DNA of 64,000 bases, taken from assembly GCF_022807995.1 (NCBI RefSeq), contig NZ_CP094351.1, positions 4,061,001-4,125,000 on the forward strand, written 5' to 3'. Origin of the DNA: Pseudomonas orientalis (GTDB lineage Bacteria > Pseudomonadota > Gammaproteobacteria > Pseudomonadales > Pseudomonadaceae). Shown piece after piece: positions 51,127-59,606 of this stretch. The stretch's first letter is position 1. Every line of letters starts with the position of its first letter. A program made the position numbers and the translations under genes. Below the pieces are notes generated by a model. The model saw only the letters and a program-made list of their open reading frames with translations. It did not search any database and had not been told where the DNA came from.

Positions 51127-53205
51127 TCAATGGTCAGACGTTCTGGCCAGGATGATCTCCTGAACCAGAGACGCCCACACCAATCCTTGGGTAGTGCCGC
51201 CGGCATATGTGCCTCCGGCCACGATTTGATGGTAGGCGGACCAATACACGATCGAAAGCCCATCTGAAGTGCCCGGCCTCGCACATTCGATTATTTGCAG
51301 GTCACTCTTTTCGACCGCTATGCGGTAAGACTGTGGAAAATGTCGAGAAATAGCAGCAAGGCACGCCGCGAGTACTCGCTCCTTTTGTTCAAGCGTTGAT
51401 CCAGGCGGAACCTGCCCGCCGGAGACAAGAATGCAATCCCCGTCCAGGCGGCAGTTCATGACACCAACGGGTAGATCGTACTGCAGCTTGAGTCCGCACA
51501 TTTCGGCCCCTTCATTTCCGATCACGGGCAGTTTGAAAAACCAGCCGATGATCGCGATTACGTTGGGCTCCTCTACGCCCATGGCAGTGACAACGAAGTG
51601 ATCTTTGCTCAGCTCACTAATGTGTTCCGACGTCAAAAGCCTGGACCGAAACTGAACCCCCGCACGCTGCAAAAGCCTCTCCAACTCCAGAATCAGATCG
51701 TCGAATGCCACCTCGTAGCCGGATACTTCTATAGCGCGACAGACGCCTTGAACGCCATAACTTGCCTGGAATTGCGTTTGACTGATCTCTGCAACTTCAT
51801 CTCCTGGCTTGCCGCTCGGCCAAGGCCGGCTTTCAATATCGCGTTGCTCGCGTATCGCGTCCTCTACGTCAGTGGCATACCCCATGTAGGCTCGTACAAT
51901 CCCCGTGCGCGCAAAGGGTGCCAGCGACGGGTTATCGGCCAGAAGTTTTTCAAACAACTCAATGCCTGCTCGGTTGCACTCAACGGCCAAATGCTGGTTT
52001 CCGGGCAGCAGGTACGGGTTATGCAGCGGCTTTGCCGTCGTCTCCGTCGCTGACAGGTGACGCATGTTCACCTGCTTGTGGCTGGCGCCATCGCTCTGCC
52101 GGTTGCCGCCGTATACGTCGACTTGATAATTGGCCAGGCGAAACATCACGGCTTGAAGCAGGCCGTTGATTCCTCTGCCGATGATCGACACGCGTGGCGC
52201 ACCGGGCTCTATCTGCTGAGCGGGGATAGTCAATGACTGCGCAAGTTTGCGCGTCACAAGGCCGTGCAAAGCCGTCAAGCTCAGTTGGATTGCGACGGCA
52301 TAGTCGAGATCGCATTGGCAGTCTTCGGTAGTTGCCGCCTGCGCCGTCAGCGTCGCCGGTTTGCGCCACGTGCAGACACTATAACCGAGCTTTTGCGCAC
52401 GCACTCGAAACGCGTCCAGTGTGGCGGGCCCATAGTCCAATACGAGCTGGATACCTTCGGCTTGCGCCAAGGTCCGCAAAGCGTCATCGCTGAAGACGTC
52501 CGGTTTGGCGACGCAAACCACGCGGGCCTGTTTGTGCAGACTTTGAATAAGGGCGCGGTCAATGCGATGGGCGCAGTCATTAGTCAGAGATAAACATAGA
52601 GCGACTGCACGGCTCCCCTTCATCGCCTCAAACCAGTCGACTACAAATGACACGCGGCTGTTTTGGAAGACTTTCCTGCCAGGTGCCGAAGGGTAGCGAC
52701 TTAACACCTTAATTCGAACATCCGGGTCTCGATCAAGGAGTAACGTGACAAGTTCCTGACCGACATTGCCATATCCCAGCACGCAGATGTCACGGGGTAT
52801 CGAGCCATCGGCCAGGGTCAGCCAGCGCGCAATATAAGCGGCGACATGCGGCGCGTTCACACCGGGCGTGTTGGCAACTTGAATCCCGCTGGATGCGCAT
52901 AGGTCCAGTCGAACCTTATCCAGGCTTGTACCCCTGCGAATCAGATGCAGGTTTCCGAAGGGGTGGGCTGAACGCCACATGTCTATGACGTCTGCATCCA
53001 TGGCCTGGTCCCCGACAACGATTGTTGCTGGACGCAAAAGCCCGATCTGGGTGAGCAACGCCTGCTTGGTTATTGTCGGTGAGACAAACACGATGTTGTC
53101 GGGAGCGTCAGCCTTCCAGCACCCGGAGACCGGCGCGATATGTAAAATGCTTTCGATTGTAGCGATCAAGGATGCGGCGACTGGCGGAACGGGAGAGCGC
53201 GTCAT
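51127..53205 (-). CDS. Fused NAD-domain / FAD-dependent oxidoreductase, unrecognised architecture
   Basis: A 692-residue single polypeptide with two dinucleotide-binding modules. Residues about 35-300 resemble D-2-hydroxyacid dehydrogenases: GIQVANTPGVNAPHVAAYI and the Rossmann motif VLGYGNVGQE (about 142-151). However, the usual NTARG catalytic Arg segment reads VCVAKPDVFSDDAL, and the His motif is not seen. Residues about 337-692 are a DAO-type FAD module: IIGRGINGLL (about 341-350) and the C-terminal RPGTSDGLSIV (Arg about 643) ending in GGTYAGGTTQGLVW. GGAGG lies 7 bases before ATG 53205. It stands alone between convergent and divergent terminators or repeats, and its composition looks less GC-rich. 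Substrate is unknown. Confidence 0.8.
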   Translation of the reverse strand: MTRSPVPPVAASLIATIESILHIAPVSGCWKADAPDNIVFVSPTITKQALLTQIGLLRPATIVVGDQAMDADVIDMWRSAHPFGNLHLIRRGTSLDKVRLDLCASSGIQVANTPGVNAPHVAAYIARWLTLADGSIPRDICVLGYGNVGQELVTLLLDRDPDVRIKVLSRYPSAPGRKVFQNSRVSFVVDWFEAMKGSRAVALCLSLTNDCAHRIDRALIQSLHKQARVVCVAKPDVFSDDALRTLAQAEGIQLVLDYGPATLDAFRVRAQKLGYSVCTWRKPATLTAQAATTEDCQCDLDYAVAIQLSLTALHGLVTRKLAQSLTIPAQQIEPGAPRVSIIGRGINGLLQAVMFRLANYQVDVYGGNRQSDGASHKQVNMRHLSATETTAKPLHNPYLLPGNQHLAVECNRAGIELFEKLLADNPSLAPFARTGIVRAYMGYATDVEDAIREQRDIESRPWPSGKPGDEVAEISQTQFQASYGVQGVCRAIEVSGYEVAFDDLILELERLLQRAGVQFRSRLLTSEHISELSKDHFVVTAMGVEEPNVIAIIGWFFKLPVIGNEGAEMCGLKLQYDLPVGVMNCRLDGDCILVSGGQVPPGSTLEQKERVLAACLAAISRHFPQSYRIAVEKSDLQIIECARPGTSDGLSIVYWSAYHQIVAGGTYAGGTTQGLVWASLVQEIILARTSDH

Positions 53206-53264
53206 GGCTTTGCCTCCAATAACTCTGACTTAGTAATGCCTCAAGGAGAGGATTTATAAAGTTT

Positions 53265-53355
53265 GGAGTTACGGAAGCAGCCGTTCTCTATTCCGAGGTC
53301 TTTATGATCGTTCCATAAAGAATTGCAACAACTCATGAAATTCCGTAACGGAATT
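53265..53355. promoter_or_regulatory. Operator-like palindrome upstream of the NAD/FAD fusion gene
   Basis: AATTCCGT-A-ACGGAATT (53339-53355) is a perfect 17-base palindrome. A matching half-site TTACGGAA lies at 53269-53276 nearer the gene. The region is AT-rich, consistent with a regulated promoter for the gene starting at 53205. Confidence 0.5.
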
Positions 53356-53479
53356 CAACGTACGCTCATCTTTGAAACTGAATAAGCCAGCCAATTCTGA
53401 CGAACGAGTAGTCCAATTCCGACACTTGGATGCGATAGATGTGAGGCGCCCTGCCCTCTCGTCTTGCCTGACACAAAAA

Positions 53480-53571
53480 AATGTGGGAGCGGGCTCGCTC
53501 GCACATACGCCAAACCAGTCAATTATTTATCGACTGATTCACCGCATCGCGAACAAGCCCGCTCCCACACG
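53480..53571. repeat. REPIN of a second REP group (GTGGGAGCGGGC)
   Basis: Inverted REP-like arms TGTGGGAGCGGGCTCGCTCGC and CGCGAACAAGCCCGCTCCC with a spacer containing AACCAGTCAAT/ATCGACTGATT. Sequence differs from the more common group elsewhere in this window. Confidence 0.85.
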
Positions 53572-53591
53572 AATACCGGGTTGGCTTGAGT

Positions 53592-53714
53592 TCAACGCCG
53601 ACGAGGGCGGCGCTGTTCGTCGTCGGTACGAATCGGTACCGGCTGCAGCGGAGGCTCGATCAAGCCCAGCGCAACGCCGAGGTCATGGAGCCAGGTTTGG
53701 ATTTTCTCTTTCAT
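53592..53714 (-). CDS. PA1414-like microprotein, 40 residues
   Basis: A very short gene on the minus strand: ATG 53714, TGA 53592. The protein starts MKEKIQTWLHDLGVALGLI, continues with a Pro-rich turn (EPPLQPVPIRTDDEQRR) and ends in an Arg-rich tail. This matches, from memory, the PA1414 family conserved across Pseudomonas; in P. aeruginosa that locus also gives the low-oxygen small RNA SicX. A G-rich Shine-Dalgarno stretch lies about 6 bases upstream. No Anr box was seen by eye. The neighbouring LysR gene is the same type as next to PA1414. Confidence 0.72.
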   Translation of the reverse strand: MKEKIQTWLHDLGVALGLIEPPLQPVPIRTDDEQRRPRRR

Positions 53715-53858
53715 GATTTGCCCCCCTTTGAGGGTAATGCGAGTAGGCGTCAGTTCTGCCGCCTTTTCCTACACTTATGGTAGCCCTAAGTCCTACGTAT
53801 TGCTTGCGCAAAACCACAACGAACTATTACTGAATGGATCTGAATCCTGTCGGATCGT

Positions 53859-54752
53859 TCAAGCAATCTCGCGCCTGTCCTGCGCACTCTCTTCCTGACT
53901 CGCCTGCTGCAGCTCGATCCATGCATTGAGGTTAGCGCCGAGCATACCCTTTCGCCACATCAACCAGGTGGTGGCAGTGGCAAAAGGCCCAGTGAGCGGA
54001 TGAACGGACACACTGTCCTTGCCGGGGAGGCTGTCGAGCATTGATTCGGACATCAATGCCACACCCGAGCCAGCGATGACACAGGCGAGCATGCCTTGGT
54101 AGGACTCGATCTCGATGGCGCGGCCCATGGCCACGCGCTCGTGGGAAAACCAGGTCTCCAGGCGGGTGCGATAAGCGCAACTGCGGCGGAAGGTGAACAC
54201 CGAGCGACCGGCCACGTCCTGAGGGCCGCGCACCGGCGAGTGGTCCGCCTCGCAAATGATCACCAGGCGTTCTTCGCACAGCGGCACGCCATCGAGCGTG
54301 GCAATTGTCAACGGACCGTCCACCAGCGCCGCATCCAGCCGACCGGTGATCAAGCCTTCCAGCAGTTCCCCGCTCGGCGCGGATTGCACCTGCAGGTTCA
54401 CCATGGGGTAGGCCTTGTGATAACGCGCCAATAGTTTCGGCAGGTGAATCGCCGCCGTGCTGTACATGCTGCCGAGGATAAAATCACCGGCTGGCTGCCC
54501 GCCCTGCACGGCGCCGTGGGCTTCGTCGTGCAGCGCCAGTAAGCGTGTGCTGTAGTCCAGCAGCACCTTGCCCGCGGGAGAAAGCTGCAAGCGTTGGCGC
54601 TCACGCACAAACAGTTCGACGCCGAGCTGTTCCTCCATTTGCTTGAGCCGGGTCGACAGGTTGGATGGCACACGGTGCAGGCGCTCGGCGGCGCGGGTAA
54701 TGGAGCCCTCCTCCGCCACCGCCTGGAAGATGCGCAGTTGACTGAACTCCAT
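53859..54752 (-). CDS. LysR family transcriptional regulator
   Basis: A 297-residue LysR-type regulator with an N-terminal HTH (GSITRAAERLHRVPSNLS, then RLKQMEEQLG) and a ligand-binding domain with the typical MSESMLDSLPG-containing second half. ATG 54752 has GGAG about 7 bases upstream; the GTG/ATG four codons earlier is possible. It is divergent from the YbfB/YjiJ-type MFS gene (104-base gap), so probably controls it. Confidence 0.9.
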   Translation of the reverse strand: MEFSQLRIFQAVAEEGSITRAAERLHRVPSNLSTRLKQMEEQLGVELFVRERQRLQLSPAGKVLLDYSTRLLALHDEAHGAVQGGQPAGDFILGSMYSTAAIHLPKLLARYHKAYPMVNLQVQSAPSGELLEGLITGRLDAALVDGPLTIATLDGVPLCEERLVIICEADHSPVRGPQDVAGRSVFTFRRSCAYRTRLETWFSHERVAMGRAIEIESYQGMLACVIAGSGVALMSESMLDSLPGKDSVSVHPLTGPFATATTWLMWRKGMLGANLNAWIELQQASQEESAQDRREIA

Positions 54753-54855
54753 GCCTTTCTCCAAAACTGAACAAGTTGCTCACTATTATTCATTTTTACA
54801 GAAAGTCAATCCGCTTTAGCCTGACGGTCTTCGCTTCTTCGCAGGACACTTGAAC

Positions 54856-56055
54856 ATGTCACCGCTGATCCGCTTAACCGCCAGCTTTGTCGCCCTGATG
54901 ATGGCCATGGGCATTGGCCGCTTTGCCCTTACCCCGCAAATGCCGCATTTGCTCAGCGAAGGCCAGATCGACCTGACCGGAGCCGGGCTGATCGCGGCCG
55001 CCAATTATCTGGGTTACTTCGCAGGCGCCGTGGACTCGATATTCGCCCGTAGCCATCGTCATATTAAGGGGCGCTTGTACGGCGGGCTGTGGCTCTGCGT
55101 GCTGTTGACCCTGGCGTCCTTCTGGGCCCAAGGTTTCTGGCCCCACCTGCTGCTGCGTTTCGGCACCGGTGTCGCCAGCGCCTGGGCCCTGGTGATGATT
55201 ACCAGCCTGAGCCAGCCGTTGGCGATCGCCGCCGGCAGGCCACGCCTGGGAGCGCTGGTGTTCGCAGGGCCTGGCCTGGGCATTTTGCTCACCGGATTGC
55301 TGGCGCTGGGCTCCAACCTGCTGGGACAAAACTCCGCGACGCTGTGGCTGGTGTATGGCGCAGTGGCACTGGTGATGCTGCTGGCCATCCTGCCCTTCCT
55401 GCCGAAGCCGACCACGCTGGCTGCACCCGCCTCCAGCGCTGGCAGTAACGGCAGCATCGCGCACTTGGGCTGGATCTACTTCCTGTACGGTCTGGGCTAC
55501 ATCATTCCCGCGACGTTCCTGTCGCAGATGGCCAGTGCGCAGTTCAAGGGCGCCTGGCAGGCCGACTTGTTCTGGCCGTGCTTTGGCCTGGCCGCAGCGA
55601 TGGGCGTGGTGATTGCCAGCCTGCGGCGCAAGGACCCGAACACCACCCGGCGCTGGCTGATGACCACGCTGTGGCTGCAAGCGGCCGGTGTATTCACCTG
55701 CCTGTTGGGCAATGGCTGGGGCCTGGCGCTGGGAGTGTTGCTGTGCGGTGCACCGTTTCTGGCTTGCATGCAATTGGTCATGGCGCGCTTGCGTGAAATA
55801 GCGCCCCATGGCTACCAGCGCAGCACCGGGTTGTTGACCGCGAGCTTTGCCATCGGCCAATTGAGCGGGCCGCTGCTGGCCTCGGTGAGCAGCCACTTGA
55901 GCGGCGGCTTGCAACCGGCGCTGGTGATTGCCGGTTGCGGCCTGCTGGCGGCGGGCGGTGTATTGCTCAGCCAGCGACCACAGGGCTCGGCAAACGCACC
56001 TGCTCGCGGCGTGCCAATGCCAGGAAAAACAGCCCTCCCAGGAAGCAGCCGGTAA
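54856..56055 (+). CDS. YbfB/YjiJ family MFS transporter
   Basis: A 399-residue permease with about 12 helices. Family signatures include MAMGIGRFALTPQMP in helix 1, GLIAAANYLGYFAGA, and FGTGVASAWALVMI. ATG 54856 has AGGA 9 bases upstream; TTG 54850 is too close to it. The last 30 residues (NAPARGVPMPGKTALPGSSR at the end) are polar and overlap the 3' end of the convergent NCS1 permease gene by 89 bases, so the natural C-terminus may have been shifted. Regulated probably by the divergent LysR. Confidence 0.87.
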   Translation: MSPLIRLTASFVALMMAMGIGRFALTPQMPHLLSEGQIDLTGAGLIAAANYLGYFAGAVDSIFARSHRHIKGRLYGGLWLCVLLTLASFWAQGFWPHLLLRFGTGVASAWALVMITSLSQPLAIAAGRPRLGALVFAGPGLGILLTGLLALGSNLLGQNSATLWLVYGAVALVMLLAILPFLPKPTTLAAPASSAGSNGSIAHLGWIYFLYGLGYIIPATFLSQMASAQFKGAWQADLFWPCFGLAAAMGVVIASLRRKDPNTTRRWLMTTLWLQAAGVFTCLLGNGWGLALGVLLCGAPFLACMQLVMARLREIAPHGYQRSTGLLTASFAIGQLSGPLLASVSSHLSGGLQPALVIAGCGLLAAGGVLLSQRPQGSANAPARGVPMPGKTALPGSSR

Positions 56056-57409
56056 ACCAGGCGAAATTCGCCATGCCTTGCAAGGCCGGGGTGAAGGTGA
56101 TCGCGACGCCTGCCAGCGTCGCCGGCACCAGGGCCTTGACCGCCGTCCAGTTCACTCCGCCGTCGAAGTAATAGCGCCCGCTCGGGCTGTCATCGAACAG
56201 CGCGTCCACATCGATCTGCTGCTTTTTGACGAGGTAAAAATCCACCAGCAGGATGCCGAACAGCGGCCCGATAAAGGCGGCGAGGATATCCAGGGTGTAG
56301 TGGATCATCAGCGGGTTATTGAACAGGTTCCATGGCGTGATGAAGATCGACGCCACGGCGGCGATCATTCCACCCGCACGCCAGCTGATTTTGCTCGGCG
56401 CGATGTTGGCGAAGTCGAAGGCCGGCGAGACAAAGTTGGCGACGATATTGATGCCGATAGTGGCGGTCACGAAAGCGAAGGCGCCCAGCAACACGGCCAT
56501 GCTGTTGTCGATACGCGAGACGGTGGCGATCGGGTCATGCAGCATTTCGCCGAATACCGGCAGGGTGCCCGAGACGATCACCACGGTTACCAGGGAAAAC
56601 GCCAGGAAGTTCACCGGCAGCCCCCAGAAGTTGCCACGGCGCACGTCCTGCATGCTGCGGCAATAACGGCTGAAATCGCCAAAATTCAGCGTAGGTCCGG
56701 AGAAGTAGGACACCACCAGCGCCGTGGCCACGATCACCTGGCCGAACGCCTGCCAGCCGGACAGCGATTTTTCCGCCAGGGTAAAGCTGACATTCGCCCA
56801 GCCCGCTTTCCAGACAATCCAACCGGCCAGGGCAAACATCACCGCGTACACCACCGGGCCGGCCCAGTCGATAAAACGGCGGATGGACTCCATGCCGGCC
56901 CAGAATACGGCGGCTTGCAAGACCCACAGGGTGAGAAAACCGAACCAGCCCAGGTAAGACAAACCGGCAAAATGCGGCTCGGCATACACAGCCATCGACG
57001 GGAAAAAGCGCAGCACCACGATGATCAAGGCACCTGAGGCCAGATACGTCTGAATCCCGTACCAGGCAACCGCGATCAGGCCACGGATCACCGCAGGAAT
57101 ATTCGCGCCAAATACGCCAAACGCCAGCCGACAGATCACTGGATAAGGTACCGCCGCTTGCTGACTCGGCCTGGCGACCAGATTGGCGATCAGTTGCACA
57201 ATGCAAATGCCTGCGAGCAAGGCGATCAACACCTGCCAACTCGCCAACCCCAGCGCGAACAGGCTGGCGGCGAACACATAGCCGCCGACGCTGTGCACGT
57301 CGCTCATCCAGAAGGCGAAGATGTTGTACCAGGTCCACTTTTGCGGCAGGGGGCCCAGGTCATGGTTATACAGCCGCGAGCTGTAGCCTTTGGGCAATTG
57401 TTCTGTCAT
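55967..57409 (-). CDS. NCS1 family nucleobase/hydantoin permease
   Basis: A 480-residue cation symporter of the NCS1 (cytosine/purine/allantoin/hydantoin) family. The family start region LGPLPQKWTWYNIFAFWMSD, the GIQTYLASGALI segment, and FSGPTLNFGDFSRY with FGLL-type helices are visible, with about 12 membrane segments. ATG 57409 has GGAG 7 bases upstream; longer in-frame starts (57427 or beyond) lack this. Substrate cannot be assigned. The 3' end overlaps the convergent MFS gene by 89 bases. Confidence 0.88.
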   Translation of the reverse strand: MTEQLPKGYSSRLYNHDLGPLPQKWTWYNIFAFWMSDVHSVGGYVFAASLFALGLASWQVLIALLAGICIVQLIANLVARPSQQAAVPYPVICRLAFGVFGANIPAVIRGLIAVAWYGIQTYLASGALIIVVLRFFPSMAVYAEPHFAGLSYLGWFGFLTLWVLQAAVFWAGMESIRRFIDWAGPVVYAVMFALAGWIVWKAGWANVSFTLAEKSLSGWQAFGQVIVATALVVSYFSGPTLNFGDFSRYCRSMQDVRRGNFWGLPVNFLAFSLVTVVIVSGTLPVFGEMLHDPIATVSRIDNSMAVLLGAFAFVTATIGINIVANFVSPAFDFANIAPSKISWRAGGMIAAVASIFITPWNLFNNPLMIHYTLDILAAFIGPLFGILLVDFYLVKKQQIDVDALFDDSPSGRYYFDGGVNWTAVKALVPATLAGVAITFTPALQGMANFAWFTGCFLGGLFFLALARREQVRLPSPVVAG

Positions 57410-57605
57410 CGCTGGGCTCCTCGACATATCGACCTGCGCTGCCGTAGCGGATGCATACGGTGGGCGGCACAGGTTGTATACGAGACAGTCAGCAGAATGC
57501 GTGCCAACGGCACACAATCCCTACAAAAGGGTGCTCCAAAGGGCTTATTAAGGAATGGAAAGGAACGTTACGCGCAGCAAAGGTGCACGACAATCCTGTA
57601 CACAA

Positions 57606-58004
57606 TCATAGGCGCACCCGTTGTGCACACAGATAACCGACGGTGCAACAGATCGCTGTCAGCACGGTGCCCCACGCCATGTCCATTACCGCCAGACTGG
57701 CAGACCACCCTTGCAGCGTGGCCCAATTGCTCAGGTCGTAAGTGCCGTACGCCACCAACCCAAGCAAGGCGCCCAAACGCGCAGCGCGTTGCCAGCTTGC
57801 GCTGGGCAAGACAACGAATATCACGCAACCGAGAACGTAAAGCAGATAAAACACAACGGCGGGCAACAGGCGGGGCTGATCGAGCATCAGCGAGCCGAGC
57901 AGGCTTTTATAAGTGGGCCCCATGAGGACGCCTAGCCAGACGCCGTCCAGCACCAGAAAGGCAAGCAGGGTGCCGAGATAGGCAAACAAGGTTTTCTTGG
58001 GCAT
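57606..58004 (-). CDS. DUF2177 family membrane protein
   Basis: A 132-residue protein with four membrane segments. Family features: AFLVLDGVWLGVLMGPTY near the N-terminus and VAYGTYDLSNWATLQGWS in the third part, followed by WGTVLTAICCTVGYL. Function is unknown. ATG 58004 is the start that gives the family N-terminus; the longer frame extends past a hairpin and is not used. Confidence 0.85.
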   Translation of the reverse strand: MPKKTLFAYLGTLLAFLVLDGVWLGVLMGPTYKSLLGSLMLDQPRLLPAVVFYLLYVLGCVIFVVLPSASWQRAARLGALLGLVAYGTYDLSNWATLQGWSASLAVMDMAWGTVLTAICCTVGYLCAQRVRL

Positions 58005-58016
58005 ATAACCAATCCA

Positions 58017-58042
58017 CTGTAGGAGCAAGCATGCTCCTACAG
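58017..58042. repeat. Short palindromic REP-like hairpin
   Basis: CTGTAGGAGCA-AGCA-TGCTCCTACAG, a perfect 11-base stem, related in sequence to the TGTAGGAGCGAGC group at 61285. It lies between the CvfB-like gene and the DUF2177 gene, and may act as a weak terminator or stabiliser. Confidence 0.8.
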
Positions 58043-58057
58043 CAGAGCCAGCCGCAC

Positions 58058-58894
58058 TCAGCTTAGTTCAATGCGATCGGCATGAATCACAATCTGACCC
58101 TGCTTGTAGAGCGCGCCAATGGCCTTTTTGAAGTTGCCTTTGCTCACGCCGAACAAGTTGCTGATGACGGCCGGATCGCTTTTATCACTGACCGGCAAGG
58201 TGCCGTTGTTGTCACGCAATTTAGCGAGGATTTTCGAGTTGAGGCTGGAGGCCGCTTCCTGGCCGACCGGCTGCAGGCTCAGGCTGATGTTGCCATCGGC
58301 GCGAATCTCTTTGATAAAGCCTTTCTCTTCCTTGCCTGGGCGCAGGAATTTGAACACTTCGTTCTTGTGGATCAGGCCCCAGTGCTTGTTATTGATGATC
58401 GCCTTGAAACCCATGTCCGTGGCTTCGGCCACCAACAGGTCGACTTCCTGCCCCACCTGGTAATTGGCCGGCGTTTTGTCCAGGTAGCGATCAAGGCGCG
58501 CGGTGGCGGTGATACGTCTGGTGTGCTTGTCGAGGTAGACATGCACCACGCAGTATTCACCGGCGCTCAACTGACGTTTTTCTTCCGAATAGGGCAGCAA
58601 CAGGTCCTTGGGCAGCCCCCAATCGAGGAATACGCCGATACTGTTGACTTCCACCACTTTCAAACTGGCAAATTCGCCCACTTGAACCTTGGGTTTTTCA
58701 GTGGTGGCGATAAGTTTGTCATCACTGTCCAGATAAATGAAAACGTTAAGCCAGTCTTCATCTTCACTGGGAATATCCTTGGGGATATACCGATTAGGCA
58801 AGAGGATTTCACCGTCTTGCGCACCGTCCAGGTACAAACCAAAGTTAGTGTGTTTAACCACTTGCAAGCTGTTGTAGCGCCCGACTAAAGCCAT
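58058..58894 (-). CDS. CvfB/YitL family S1-like RNA-binding protein
   Basis: A 278-residue protein resembling CvfB (virulence factor B) of Staphylococcus. Three S1-type beta-barrel segments are visible (NSLQVVKHTNFGLYLDG, FASLKVVEVNSIGVFLDWG and VGQEVDLLVAEATDMGFKA). A C-terminal winged-helix domain follows (LFGVSKGNFKKAIGALYKQG). It probably binds RNA in the cytoplasm. Divergent from the small gene at 59219. Confidence 0.9.
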   Translation of the reverse strand: MALVGRYNSLQVVKHTNFGLYLDGAQDGEILLPNRYIPKDIPSEDEDWLNVFIYLDSDDKLIATTEKPKVQVGEFASLKVVEVNSIGVFLDWGLPKDLLLPYSEEKRQLSAGEYCVVHVYLDKHTRRITATARLDRYLDKTPANYQVGQEVDLLVAEATDMGFKAIINNKHWGLIHKNEVFKFLRPGKEEKGFIKEIRADGNISLSLQPVGQEAASSLNSKILAKLRDNNGTLPVSDKSDPAVISNLFGVSKGNFKKAIGALYKQGQIVIHADRIELS

Positions 58895-59218
58895 TTCCAG
58901 ATACCCTCATTGCGTGGGCGATATTCTACCCGAGTTAGGCGAGGCACGCGCGCGCGCCTGAAAAATCCGCAGGCTCACATGGCGCTCCAATGGCACCGCC
59001 CCGCTCGTCTGATCAATCCCGCGAATTTCGCCGACGACACGCGCCTGTTCTTCTCAGACTTTTTAGTTAAAACAGTCAGTTAGCGGATTAATTCGTTGAT
59101 CAGGTTCGGTCTTTTGCAGACGCAACATTTAATTCCTCGGAGATATTTGCCAAGCAATTGTCAAGTGTTTCCTGTACGATGCCTGGCCAAGTTAATTTTC
59201 TACAGGTTAGTGGCCGCC
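58895..59218. other. 324-base divergent spacer; no gene seen
   Basis: Must hold the promoters of the CvfB-like gene and of the 59-residue gene. An AT-rich stretch (59060-59110) is the likely promoter region. No repeat or recognised RNA motif was found. Confidence 0.4.
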
Positions 59219-59398
59219 ATGCGCGTAAAAGCATCCAACAGCAAAGCAAAGCCAGCTCCCGCCGTTGAAACCAGCGAATCGATCAACAACCAGATTGCTG
59301 CGTTTCTCAAGTCCGGTGGCGAAATCCAGCAAATTGCCAAGGGCGTGAGCGGCCAGACTTTCGGCCCGTCCAAGCAGATCAGCCTGGGCAAGAAGTAA
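59219..59398 (+). CDS. Conserved small basic protein, 59 residues
   Basis: A Lys-rich cytoplasmic protein starting MRVKASNSKAKPAPAVETSE. The conserved-looking C-terminal half (FLKSGGEIQQIAKGVSGQ, then TFGPSKQIS) has a K-x-G-G-E-I-x-x-I pattern found in small proteobacterial proteins of unknown role. ATG 59219 is the best start; the longer frame (59096) gives an unlikely N-terminus. Shine-Dalgarno is weak. Confidence 0.65.
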   Translation: MRVKASNSKAKPAPAVETSESINNQIAAFLKSGGEIQQIAKGVSGQTFGPSKQISLGKK

Positions 59399-59606
59399 TA
59401 CCTGCGCAACGCACCTGGTCCCTAAGCGTCTTGCCTTCAAGGCGCTAGGACTAGAGCCCGAAACACATCCCGCAGCACCTTGATTCTCGCACCAATCGAC
59501 GAACGGGCCTCGCCCCCGGGCATTCGCCGGTATCCTTGCACACGTCTAGCACGGGCATCTGCCCAATTTCCTTCGTCACTGCTCCTCGCTTTTCATGGAG
59601 TGAAGC

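Noticed and set aside
53372..53716. A plus-strand 114-residue frame over the REPIN and the microprotein gene
   Set aside because: It is antisense to the 40-residue gene and includes REP sequence; no Shine-Dalgarno or known domain.
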